DNA from: Dasypus novemcinctus
Lineage: Eukaryota > Chordata > Mammalia > Cingulata > Dasypodidae
NCBI RefSeq assembly: GCF_030445035.2
Contig: NW_026688628.1
Coordinates: 992,001 to 1,056,000, forward strand
DNA length: 64,000 nucleotides
Reading direction: 5' to 3'
The notes beneath the pieces are model-generated. The model was given only the letters and a program-made list of their open reading frames with translations. It was not told where the DNA came from and did not search any database. Position numbers and translations under genes: made by a program. Below, one piece after another: positions 1-10,646 of the stretch (positions are counted from its first letter, which is position 1; each line of letters starts with the position of its first letter).

Positions 1-90
1 GAGAAAAGGGAAAAGGGAAAAGGGGAGAAGAGGAGAGGAGAGGAGAGGAGAGGAGAGGAGAGGAGAGGAGAGGAGAGGAGAGGAGAGGGG
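1..90. repeat. GA-rich simple repeat
   Basis: An imperfect purine repeat becomes a regular run of 5-nt GGAGA units from about position 37. The left edge is cut by the window boundary. A short A-rich stretch follows at 100-122. It looks like a plain microsatellite, possibly grown from the tail of a retroelement outside the window. Confidence 0.9.
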
Positions 91-122
91 TAGGTAAGAA
101 GAAAAACAAGTAAAAAAAAAAG

Positions 123-3100
123 CAAATGATGCTGGGGTCTTGAGGTGAGGACATGTGCAATTTTGCAGTCCTGCATTGTTTCAAGCACCTTCAACCTGTC
201 CTTGACTTCAGCGGCTAGTAAACCATTCTTTTGATATAGTTGTGCCAAATGCTTAAGGATATCAATCTTTGTGTCTCTGAGAAAATTCAAATTTACTGGT
301 TCGTAAGGTGCTCGTGACACCATTCTGTCTCCTTTTGCTTTTAAACTTTATCTTATTCCTGTAAGCACACTGAGAAGGTCTGGTAAATATCCTTCAGGGA
401 ACTAAGTGCAAAGATTAAACTTCTAAAATTAGGTTAATAGAAATCTAGCTTTATTAGTGTATTAGAATTTTCAGAGCTTCTTAAGTAAATATCTAGGAAA
501 ATATGCACTCAAACATTTAGAGAATATCTAAATTATCAACTTACAGTTGATTTAATTTTAGTTTTTTTCTTTGTTTACTTGCTTTCCTAGTAAAATAATA
601 TGATATTTGTAATAAGGACAATTTACACTGACTTTTATAACTAGATCAAATCTCTGAGCTTTCTGAAATACATGAGGGAAGACAAGGGACTCTACAAGTC
701 CTTGAATTCTGTCAGGAAACATCTTTTAAAACAGTGGCAACAAGTTGGGTCTTGATTTTCTGGGGTATGTTTAAATAGTTTATTTTCCTGCCAGATACAA
801 AAAAAGTATTTTATGTAGTCAAGCATTCAGATGACTTGTTGAGCCTCACTTAGGAGACCTCTCTTCATATTACTGCTAAAGACTTCCTCTTCTTTGGTCT
901 CCTAAATTTTGGCATAGCTACAGCCAACTGCATATTCCTGACAACTTGTTTTTGGTTGTTGTTAGTAGTGGTGAGTGCATGTTGGTTGTTGTGGGGTAGA
1001 GGGTGAGGGGGATAAAGGGTCAAAGTAATAATTACAAGATAAAATCAGAAAATCAAAGCTTGACACATACTAGCCATTCATCTCTAATTTGACATGAAAT
1101 TTAAAATATTTTATAATTAAAGTGTGGCACTGGTGGTAATCCCAATTAAATATTGCCGAGATAATTGACTAATGTATTATGAGTTTACTACTAAATATTA
1201 AAGGTTTTAGAGTGTGAGAACTTTCACTTCTGCCAACAGCCTCATCACCTCAATTGTGTTCCCCAGTTGTAATTTCACACTTTTAAAATGATCTCTCCAC
1301 CAAAGATATTTGAAAGACCATTGGATAGAAACAACATCTTACAGTCATGCCAGTGCCATTACTTCATTTACTTACCTGAAGTAATTGGTATACCTTGCAC
1401 TTCTATGACAGAGTATTTTCAAGACAGGTTTACAATCATTTCGTGGTAAGAAAGGCAAAGATATTTGTTAACATGTTTGGATAGAGAAAGGGGAAAAAAG
1501 AAATAGAAATGGAGCTTCTCCTATTATGTGCAGAAGAACAGCCAAAGATATTTTATTTGGAATCAGAACATTTGTCTTTGAATCTCTTCTCCAACAGTTT
1601 CCAGAAAATGAATTTGGGTTATTTCAGAACCACTTTCAGTTGTGTTATTTTCAATTTTCAATTGGAATAATGTTATTTATACTGTATATCTATTATAAGG
1701 AAACACAAGAAAATAATGTCATCATCTGATGATGATATTTTATGGTGCATGTTATCTGAGAAATGCTCATTAATGTTGCCATTGTTTTAATCATAACTTC
1801 ATTGAAGTACATTCTGAATTGTTAAATGGGTTGAGAAGGCAGAACACTTGACTACTTTATGTCATTCCACCTCCTTACCAAAATAATATAAAACTACATT
1901 GATTTGTGTATTACTTCGATATTTTTAAGGAATAATATTTGTTTTGGGTACTCATTCCATTTGACAAATGATATAAAAATTCCATTTTTTATTTAATTCC
2001 TGTGGCCATAAGCAGCTTCCTGTGAATTAAAAAGCTAAAATCATGCAGTATTTTTAAAATATATGACTATTTTTTTAGTTGAATACACTTCTTTCTTGTC
2101 CACAAAGCATATCAATCAAATGAGTATGTATAGATTTTCTTTGGAAAGTAAATATAGTAAACATTTTGAATGGATTTTACAGAACAGGCCAAAATGGAAA
2201 ATTTGAAGATTTGTAACGGGTTTAAATTCAAGAATGATTTGGATTAAAATTTGTTCAGAGAAAACAAGAGGGTAGAAAATCATTTTATAAGATCAGAAAA
2301 TTACATGGAATGTACAGTAGAATTATTAATCAGCTATGTCCCCTGGGGAAAGCCATGGAGGAAGTATTTATTCACCCTTATGTTTAAGAGGACTGCACCT
2401 ACATGTCTCCTAAAAGGTGTTTATTAAGTCCTACTGAAGCAAATTCCTTTTCTTTCCTATGAATATGAACAGGCAGTGTCACTCAGGTTTATTGCTCATC
2501 CATTTAACATACATTTATGTGGTGACAGACACACACACACACACAGTGCCATGTTCAGCTCTGTAAGAAACTGACTCATAAGAACACTCATATCACAAAT
2601 TCTGAAAGGGCAGAAAGTGAACATAGCGATGCCACATCCTGAACTAAGTTCTTTTTCTTTTTCTGATTTCAACAGTTCCTGTCACCTGTGGAATTATCTC
2701 CACTCCTTGTCCCCTAAATTCAACTTGCAATAGCACTTTTCTTTTAGCATAGGATTTATGTCAAGTTATGGAAGATGGTATTTTGTGAACAATACAGAGT
2801 AATGTATTGGTGAGCAAAATTAAGCATTTTCTTGAAGAAAATAAGAATGGAGTTAGGGGCACCAAAACTGAACTAGTTCTATAGAAAGAGACATGAGATT
2901 CTAAAAAAAGGTCTTAATAGAGTACACAAAGATACCAGGAAATAGAACTGTAATTTGAATGCATACATCTGACTTCACTCTTTTATTTAAATCTTCTAAT
3001 AATGACAGCGAATGTTAAGATCATTCTGCATCTTATGATTTTAATCATTACTGCTAATTCACACTTAGAAATGTTTCTAAGCAAAGAGAACATCCTTCAT

Positions 3101-3770
3101 GCATTATTATCAAAAGCAAAGGCTAGGAATATGTGTGAATCATATAGCTAGATGCTAAATTTTCTCTACTTTTCCACATTCTGTCACCAAGGTTTACCAG
3201 TGTATTAATGGTGTGGTTTTCTCTTCTCATCTGACAGTGAGAGAAATCTTGGGAGTTATCCGTGTAACACTAATCCCACTTTTACTTCTAAGAGAAAACA
3301 CCCTGTGATTTTTTCTCTAGCCCTTGGTAACTTAGGAAACTTCTTATCTTCTTAGCCTAGCCATCCTTACTGACAGACCCCAAAAAAAATATGATGAATG
3401 AACTCACATGGTGTGTCTTTGTGAAAAAAAAATTACATTCTGAGTCCTGACCTTTTAAATTCTGATTTACTGAGTTTGAGAGAAGACTGTGAATCTATAT
3501 TTTCAATAAGTGCTTCTAAATAATTATGTTATTAGACCACAGATTAACCTTGGAGACAAGCTTACATAGACAGATGGAATATGTATTTGCCTACTTGGCT
3601 GGTTTGATAATGAACTATTTACTCCATTCTGGAGATTTGGATGAATGCCAAAAGTGCACTGCCTGCACACCCCCTATGACTTATACCATTATAATAGAAA
3701 GCTACTTTTGCAATGGGTTTGCACCAAGTAATGGAACACCAGTTTTCACAAATCAAGAATGCAGCTGGGA
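123..3770. other. AT-rich intergenic DNA, nothing recognised
   Basis: No open frame of useful length, no RNA gene and no repeat family that I can name by eye. There is a short CA microsatellite at about 2528-2545. All small open frames here lack recognisable motifs and are in AT-rich sequence where such frames occur by chance. Confidence 0.6.
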
Positions 3771-4039
3771 GTATTAATAAAGTGTAGTATGTACAGATCA
3801 CCTGGAAGACACCTTTATTAAACGAAGTTAGGTTTGCTAGCTTGACCCATGAGGAAGCATGGAACTTGTCCATAAAAGGGAGTTAGAGTAGGCTTGCTTT
3901 ATGGTTTTTCCTTATGCTGGATATCTTTAAGGAGGGCTTAAGAAAGCAGGGCTTATTTTCTATATGGCTGATGAAGAAATGGGGAAAATTAATGACTATC
4001 AAGACTTTTAGCTAGGAAATGGGAGGAGTCAAGTGGCAT

Positions 4040-4230
4040 TAAAGTTGTCCTTTGTAAAGAATCATGGCCATACATTAACCAAGAGAGAGCAATGTCAGAG
4101 GAATTGTTGAAATCAAGATTATCAAGCACCACCTCAGACCTAAAAAAAATTCCAGTTTGGGCAGTAATCTGTAGAAACTCTTCCAGGATATGCTGATATA
4201 CCCAGAGATTGAGAATCACAGTCTTAGTCT
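4040..4230 (+). mobile_element. Possible MER5-like DNA transposon remnant
   Basis: The end of this block, from about 4140, reads like the 3' part of a MER5-type non-autonomous hAT element: a stretch resembling 'aactcttccaggatatgctgat' followed by a terminal block ending in 'GAGAATCAC'. A related piece resembling the 5' part ('GATCACCTGGAAGACACC') lies at about 3797-3815, so one old element may have been split. It is heavily diverged and the family call is tentative. Confidence 0.35.
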
Positions 4231-4239
4231 AATCTCCAA

Positions 4240-5840
4240 TAGTCAAAAGCAGGCACAGAAAACTCCACCAACATAATATTAAGAATTGTCTTCCCCACTA
4301 GTTCTGGTGAATGGTTTCACTTTTCATTTGATATAAAAAAGAGACTATGTCTTCTCTAAGGTCTAGACTACAGAGATGACATAAGGCTTTGTGGAGAAAT
4401 GTGGAAGACTTTCAAAGACAACTAACTGTGTTACTATTATTCCATCTCATTGGATCATCAACTTTTTGAGGGGGAAGAAGGATAGAAAACATGATCCTAT
4501 GTGATTTTGAGATACTTGATACAATAGTACTTTGAAAAGGAATATGGGGAGAATTTTTCTTTTCATTTCTTTAGGTCAAATCACCTCTACTCTTGAAAAA
4601 CAACTCTCACTCTTAACTCTCTTCAACTTTCCATTCTTAAAATCAATCCTCTTTGTTCGTAACTTGGTGAAGATACTTTTTCAAGAGACTGTAAATTTGA
4701 AGAAAGTTTTATACCATCAGAATTATTTGTAATGGGCATGGAAAAGAACAATAATAAAATATACCTAAGTGGCTTGTAAATTATTTTGGATTGTTTGGAG
4801 TTGTGAAGTAGACATTCCTATATTTTTTCTCCAAAGCTCCCTCAGCAGTTCCAACTCCTATGCCTTGGATAATTTTCCAGATGCTTAATAGTTCAAATTA
4901 CCCCTGTCGTCTTGTGAGATGCGAGTGTTTGGGCACCCACAATATTGTTCCAGACACATAATTACAATTTGTGATTTATGCTAAGAAAGGGATTGTGTTG
5001 GTAATTGAGCCTAAAAGGTAGGTCTCCTTAGAAATGGAGGGAAGAGGCTGAAACTGAATAGAAGTCAGCCAGGCACAGAAAATATGTACTGCAGAGAACT
5101 CCCTTGGATTATTTTAGTAATAGGTGAAATGTGTCATATTAGTGCAGTTTAATGTGAATTTCCTTTAAGAGGAATGAGCTTGAATATCTTTTCTCATATT
5201 TAGGGGTGTGGGAGCCAGGAGATCAGGATGTATCCATTTAAATGAAACACAGACTGAAGCACATAGCTGCCTGGCACAACCTGTGCACTCTCTAGTTAAA
5301 TTGTAAAGGTCTACTGCAAACTTTAATCTTTTCAGTGCTATATACTCCCTATCTATGAAAACATCACCAAACAGTCCATTTGTGTGTGCCATGTACCTTT
5401 TGCAGAATGGATGGTATTGGGAATTCTCATACAATGAGTTACATAATATTCACTCCTCATCAGTAGAAATCATCCAGAGAAGAGCTACAAAAATAAGAAA
5501 ACATCCAAAAACATGGTATATTGGAGTCAGAAACTGAACTGAGATATGTTTATAGGCATAACTGAGGACTATGAGGTGGAAATCTTTTTCACTTGCAAAG
5601 CCCTGTGTAAATAGATTGAGTAGGAACGTGATCAGTGACAAGAGCCCATTTCCACCAAGAGGATCATCTTTATAATAACAAAATCTGTGTATGTGATGAA
5701 TAATGGGGTGGGGTCTTCTTGCCTGATGGACATCAGTCTAAGACTAAGAGATTTGTTCACAAAGTAGCACATACCACCAGGAAAAGTTCTCCTTCATTAA
5801 CTTATAAATGTGGTGGAAATACAGCCAACAACCTTCTGAT
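4240..5840. other. Intergenic DNA, nothing recognised
   Basis: No supportable gene or repeat is seen here. Short open frames on both strands around 5165-5640 overlap one another and show no domain or motif. Confidence 0.55.
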
Positions 5841-5849
5841 TCATCACAA

Positions 5850-5975
5850 GTGGAGTCCAAGAACCAGCAGGATCAGCCTCACCTAGGACCTCTTCAGAAA
5901 TTCAGACTTTAGGACCCCATCCCACACATTCTGATTTGAAATCTATGTTTTACAGGATTGAGGTATGATTTGTTT
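5850..5975 (-). mobile_element. MER5A-like hAT remnant
   Basis: The block 'CCAAGAACCAGCAGGATCAG' followed by 'CTCACCTAGGACCTCTTCAG', 'AAATTCAGACT', 'CCCCATCCCACACATTCTGA' has the typical order of a reverse-strand MER5A element, a short non-autonomous hAT-Charlie transposon found throughout placental mammals. A better preserved relative is at 62874-63060. Confidence 0.6.
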
Positions 5976-7628
5976 GCACAGTAAAGCTTAGGAGTCAGTG
6001 GTCTAATGGATCAAGGAGTAAATAAGGCCATAATTGGTCAGAGGTAAAAGAGTTTAGAAGTGAGAAGAAGTTTTGAAAGTGGACAAAAGTTCTTAGACAT
6101 TACAATCATTAAGAACCATATAAAAGATAGATTGTCAGAGGTGGGGCAAGATGGTGTCTGAGTGAGTGTACCTTATTGTCTCTCCTGCAAAGAAGTGGCT
6201 GGGCAGCATTGGAAATTCTTCAGGACCAGGCTGTTTCGGGATTTTACAGGGCAGGAGGTGTGTGGACATCGATCTGGTGGGACGGTGACAGAGAAGGTTC
6301 ACGTAAAAGTGTCCTGGTTGCTAATATTGCATTATCTCCTAGTCTTTTCTTATCTTTTTTTTCTTTTTCCTCTTTTTCTTCTTATTTTATGTTATTTTAA
6401 TAATACATTAAGTGCTTCAGGAACTACTTCACATTTGCTGGGTTTCCTCATCCTCCACTGCCTCATTTCTGTGTGAATTGATTTTGGCCACCTACACTAT
6501 CCCTTTTCACCCACACCTTGATCATCTACTGTCTCTCCTATATTCCACCTCCCTTTCTTTGGTCCCCAAATTGTCTAACATTTAATTTCTAATACCTTTG
6601 TTTTCTTTTCTGCCTTTTATCCACTGTTGATACTATTGTCTTTCTTTTCTCTTTCCCTCCCACATGAAAACACTGGCTTTTTAATTCATACTATATTCCT
6701 CTCATATTCAGTTGACCACCTCGTTACAGGTACTCTACTTACTGCTATAACTCTACACAACTTACATGAGTCTAATACCAATCCTCCCAGATCTCATATT
6801 GTTGCTCTGGTAACATTTATTACCAATACTACTTTACACATTTTCCTTTTTTGCACAATTGCCTTTCCCTGTCCCTAATATTTTCCTTCAAAGTGAACTC
6901 AGCCAGCAACAAGAAATTAGAATAAGAAGAACAAAGTGACAAAGAGAAGATATAACACTTATGCAAGAACAAGAGCTAATTAATCCCCAAGACTAGACAA
7001 AGAAACTAAGGACTGGTTAAATCTGTCAAGATAAAATGATGAACAAACAGCAACAAAAATCTATAAACCAAACCAGTAATCAGGAAAACATGGCTGAATC
7101 CAATGAATAAACTAAAAAATGAGACGGGGAACAGAATTTCAGACAACTAATTAAAGATCTCAGGACATATATCAATGACAAAATTAATGAAGTAAGGGAA
7201 GAGTTTAACAATATGAGGAAAACATTTGGAGAGGAAATTGCAGACATATGCAAAAAGATAACAGATATGATGGGAATGAACAACACAGTTCAAGAAATCA
7301 AAAATAAACTTGCAGCAAATAGCAGCAGATTAGAAGAGGCAGAGGAGAGAATTAATGTTGTGGAAGACAGTACATCGGAAATCAAACAAATAATAGAATT
7401 GATTGATAAAAAGACAGAAAAAATCCAGCTAAGACTTAGGGACAGGAATGACAATGCAAAACGCACAAACATACATATTATAGGCATCCAAGAAGGAGAA
7501 GAGAAGGGAAAGGGGTCAGAAGGGGTGTTGCAGGAAATAATGGCTGAAAAATTCCCAAATCTACTGCGAGAGACAGATATACATAGCCAAGAAGCACAAC
7601 GTACCATAAACATCATAAACCCCAACAG

Positions 7629-7634
7629 GCCCAC
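7629..7634 (+). repeat. Left 6-bp target-site duplication of the provirus
   Basis: GCCCAC lies directly before the TG of the 5' LTR and is repeated directly after the CA of the 3' LTR at 10647-10652. A 6-bp duplication is typical of class II (betaretrovirus-like) integrations. Confidence 0.85.
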
Positions 7635-8552
7635 TGCGGTCACCCCTCAGCCTGAAGTGTGGTTTGCTGGCCTGGCGGGGGAGCAGCTGCGACAGGCCAA
7701 GCCACTGCCCCCATAATAGGATGGCTGATCGGACTCACCGCCACCCCAGAAGGGAGCTCGGCATGGAAGCAGAGTGCCCTTGGGTCTCCCCTTCTCGGCA
7801 GCCATGCTTCCGCGGCTGCCCCTCCTCCCGGATGGCGCCACATGATGCCTGTGGGGCGGCACCCTTCTTCTTATTTCTCCCTGCGCAGGCGCAGGGTGGA
7901 AAATTCCAATCTGCCCTTTTCCCCTCCCCCGAAAGCAGCAACAGCCAGGCATGGGCGGAAAAATCCAGTCTGCCCTTTTTTCCCTCCCCCGACAGCAGCA
8001 ACAGCCAGGCGTGGGCGGAAAAAACTCAAGTCTGCCCTCCATCCAAGCAACAGCAGCCACCGATCCCTAAACCCTGCCCCTCCCCCCAGCAACAGTAACA
8101 GCAACAGCCAATCCCTAACCACCACCCCTCCCCCATCCAGTACCGCCCACTGACCTTTCTCTGGCAACCAATCTGAACAGGGCGTGCCTTCGACCAATCA
8201 GCCATCCCCAGCCCCTATAAAACTGTTGCCTCTCCCTCAATAAAGTGGACCTGCGTGTTTACCTCGTCTCTGCGGTAGTTCTTCTGCCATGCGCCCTCCA
8301 GCCCTGAGAGCCCCCGACAAGAGCCTGGCCTCCCTTGTCCCCAGTTCGTCGCCTGCTTCTCCGGGCGATCCCATTGTCATCGGCTTCGCCGGGCAACCCT
8401 GTCAGCCGAACTGCGCAACCCCTGTGAGACCGACCCCTCGTCTGCTGCCAGACCGACCCCTCGTCCAAGCGGGACCGATCCCTCATCCCAAGCGGGACCG
8501 ACCCCTCGTCCGCAGCCAGACCCCACCTCTACCGACCGAGCAAGCCGCCGCA
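7635..8552 (+). repeat. 5' LTR of the provirus
   Basis: It runs TG...CA over 918 bp. U3 holds two tandem units of about 60 bp (7911-8031), each containing 'CTGCCCTTTT' and 'CAGCAACAGCCAGGC'. A CCAAT box is at 8194-8198, a TATA box (TATAAA) at 8216-8221 and a polyadenylation signal (AATAAA) at 8239-8244, so the R region should begin between or just around them. By eye about 20 of the first 280 aligned positions differ from the 3' LTR, many at CpG sites, which indicates an old but not ancient insertion. Confidence 0.9.
8216..8221 (+). promoter_or_regulatory. TATA box of the 5' LTR promoter
   Basis: TATAAA lies 18 bp downstream of a CCAAT box (8194-8198) and 18 bp upstream of AATAAA (8239-8244), the usual compact U3/R layout. 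The same set is kept in the 3' LTR (TATAAA 10309-10314, AATAAA 10332-10337). Confidence 0.7.
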
Positions 8553-8554
8553 AT

Positions 8555-8631
8555 TGGCGCCCAACATGGGGCAATGCAACCCCACCTCTACAGACTGAGC
8601 AAGCCGCTGCAGTTGGCGCCCAACATGGGGC
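8555..8631 (+). other. Duplicated tRNA-Lys primer-binding site
   Basis: The primer site TGGCGCCCAACATGGGGC occurs at 8555-8572, two bases after the LTR end, and again at 8614-8631. Both lie within a 59-bp tandem duplication (8521-8579 and 8580-8638) that also copies the last part of U5. The 3' LTR end matches the first unit better ('ACCGACC' rather than 'ACAGACT'), so the LTR boundary is at 8552 and the second unit is in the leader. Confidence 0.85.
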
Positions 8632-8642
8632 AAGGCAACTCC

Positions 8643-8964
8643 ACCACAGCCTCACTCCATAACCTGGTGGCCCCCCCCTCCTCTCTTCTCACCTTGGGAC
8701 TTCTCTCGTGCAACATTGCTGCTACCTGAGCCTTGGCTACCTCATATGATCCATGGCAGTCTGGGAGAATCGCTGGATGGCTTTCTCCTTCCATGTCGGG
8801 GGCTTGCACGTCTGAAGTAACCCTACCACAGCCCTACGCCCTCCTCTCTTCTCACCCCTATCTTTTCACTCTGCATTGCTGCTCCTGAACCTTGGTGACC
8901 TCATATGATCCACGGCGGTCTGGGAGAATCGCTGGATGGCTTTCTCCTTCCATGTCAGGGGTTT
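8643..8964 (+). repeat. Tandem duplication in the proviral leader
   Basis: A block of about 140-160 bp occurs twice, at 8643-8804 and 8825-8964. Both copies share 'CCCTCCTCTCTTCTCACC', 'CCTCATATGATCCA' and 'CTGGGAGAATCGCTGGATGG'. It is non-coding and follows the primer site, where a packaging signal would be expected, but that role is inference. Confidence 0.8.
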
Positions 8965-9339
8965 ATACCGACCCGCTATGATTAAGAGGCACCAATAAAA
9001 CTCTCAGGAGCGCGTGCCTGAGCACCTCCACCCCTGCCTTCACCTCTGCCTCCTCCCCTCCGCACTTGCTCCCCTTTGCCTCACTCCACTGCTCATCATT
9101 CCGCCTTCCCCTCGTCGGGGCCTTCCTTTGGCCCGCGACCACCGTCAGAGTCCCATCGGCTCCGACCTCTCGTCTCACCGCGCACCTCGGCTCCCATCAC
9201 AGCGCTCTCAAATTGGGCCGCCCCATGTCGGCCCACCCCGTTAACATCGGCCTCTCTCGGCCCATGGAGACCTTGGCCTTCTTGTCCTCGCCTACATCTC
9301 CACCACTCCCGACGCTGCCGCCACCACCGTCGCTGGTGC

Positions 9340-9677
9340 CCTGACGCGACTTGTCCTCACCACTGCGATCCTCCAGACCATCACACGGTCTGTCTCTACT
9401 GCTCTTCGTTGCCAAGGAGAGATCAACCACCTGTAACGCGCTATCATCCTGGACTTTTAACAGCAGATGGACCTTATAGCCGCCAAGATCAACGAGAATT
9501 GGACATTGGCCACTCCTGTTTGCAACGGCAAGATAACACCCCCCAAATTGTACATTTATATCCCCGTCACACTCACCTCCCTCTTCAACCCCGCTTCCCT
9601 CATTACTTACTGCCTCTTGGGCCTCGGCTACTTGTTGCTGCTGCCATCCTGGCCCTTATTTGAAAAGAAGGGGGAAA
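9340..9677 (+). pseudogene. Env transmembrane-like remnant and polypurine tract
   Basis: Reading on the plus strand, this part has an Ala/Leu/Thr-rich helical stretch, a 'QGEIN' motif, then after an in-frame stop a segment with 'ENWTLATPVCN', then a hydrophobic run rich in Leu (about 9590-9655). This order (helical repeat, Trp-Asn-Cys region, membrane span) resembles the C-terminal half of a betaretrovirus-type envelope TM subunit. It is broken by a stop and lacks the rest of env. The GAAAAGAAGGGGGAAA tract at 9662-9677 directly before the 3' LTR is the plus-strand primer. The env assignment rests on pattern only. Confidence 0.45.
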
Positions 9678-10646
9678 TGCGGTCACCCCTCGGGCTGAAG
9701 TGTGGTTTGCTGGCCTGGCGGGGGAGCAGCCGCGGCAGGCCAAGCCGCTGCCCCCATAATAGGGTGGCTGGTCGGACTCACCGCCACCCCTGAAGGGAGC
9801 TCGGCATGGGCGCAGAGTGCCCTCGGGTCTCCCCTTCTTGGCAGCCATGCTTCCGGGGCTGCCCCTCCTCCCGCATGGCACCACAGGATGCCTGAGGGGC
9901 GGCACCCTTCTTCTTCTTTCTCCCTGCGCAGGCACAGGGCGGAAAATTCCAATCTGCCCTTTTACCCTCCCCCAACAGCAGCAATAGCCAGGCGTGGGCG
10001 GAAAAATCCAGTCTGCCCTTTTCCCTCCACCCGACAGCAGCAACAGCCAGGCGTGGGCGGAAAAATCCAGTCTGCCCTTTTCCCTCCCCCTGACAGCAGC
10101 AACAGCCAGGCGTGGGCGGGAAACTCAAGTCTGCCCTCCACCCCAGCAACAGCAGCCACCAATCCCTAAACCCTGCCCCTCCCCCCAGCAACAGCAACAG
10201 CCAATCCCTAACCACCACCCCTCACCCGTCCAGTACCGCCCACTGACCTTTCTCCGGCAACCAATCTGAACAGGGCGTGGCTTCGACCAATCAGCCTTCC
10301 CCAGCCCCTATAAAACTGTTGCTTCTCCCTCAATAAAGTGGACCTGCATGTTTACCTCATCTCCGCGGTAGTTCTTCTGCCGTGCGCCCTCCAGCCCTGA
10401 GAGCCCCTGACAAGGGCCTGGCCTCCCTTGTCCCCAGTTCATCGCCTGCATCTCCAGGCGATCCCTTCATCGCCGGCTTTGCCGGGCGACCCTGTCAGCC
10501 GAACCACGCAACCCCTGTGAGACTGACCCCTTGTCTGCTGCCAGACCGACCCCTCGTCCCAAGCGGGACCGATCCCTCGTCCCAAGCAGGACCGACCCCT
10601 CGTCTGCAGCCAAACCCCACCTCTACCGACCAAGCAAGCCATCGCA
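9678..10646 (+). repeat. 3' LTR of the provirus
   Basis: It runs TG...CA over 969 bp, directly after the polypurine tract. It carries three 59-bp U3 units (9954-10012, 10013-10071, 10072-10130) against two in the 5' LTR, which explains most of the length difference. TATAAA is at 10309-10314 and AATAAA at 10332-10337. The right target duplication GCCCAC follows at 10647-10652 and L1 ORF1 resumes at once. Confidence 0.9.

Larger units (their letters stand above)
7635..10646 (+). mobile_element. Non-autonomous class II-like endogenous retrovirus
   Basis: This is a complete LTR-to-LTR provirus: 5' LTR (7635-8552), interior of only 1,125 bp (8553-9677) and 3' LTR (9678-10646), flanked by GCCCAC duplications. 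The primer site after the 5' LTR, TGGCGCCCAACATGGGGC, fits the 3' end of tRNA-Lys. That site, the 6-bp duplication and the env scrap all suggest the ERVK/betaretrovirus side. The interior has no gag, protease or polymerase. It holds leader repeats, GC-rich filler and a short env-TM-like tail before the polypurine tract. Such an element must have been copied by proteins supplied by a relative. It is GC- and CpG-rich inside AT-rich DNA and disrupts L1 copy A, so it is younger than that L1. Confidence 0.9.

Noticed and set aside
3526..3777. An 83-codon open frame with a Cys-rich segment.
   Set aside because: No motif, no start context, and a longer overlapping frame on the other strand; likely chance.
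7213..7716. A 167-codon open frame with a well-formed coiled coil.
   Set aside because: Its first 140 codons are L1 ORF1 and the end is the 5' LTR; the frame is a chimera produced by insertion.
7911..8110. GC-rich tandem repeat next to Alu-like content, resembling the variable repeat part of a composite SVA-type element.
   Set aside because: Clean TG...CA edges, paired LTRs, a primer site and a polypurine tract identify an LTR element.
7640..8730. Many overlapping open frames of 70-170 codons on both strands in the GC-rich block (and again at 9600-10270).
   Set aside because: They coincide with the two LTRs, are stop-poor because of GC-rich composition and tandem repeats, and the same frames appear in both LTR copies. 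They are not genes.
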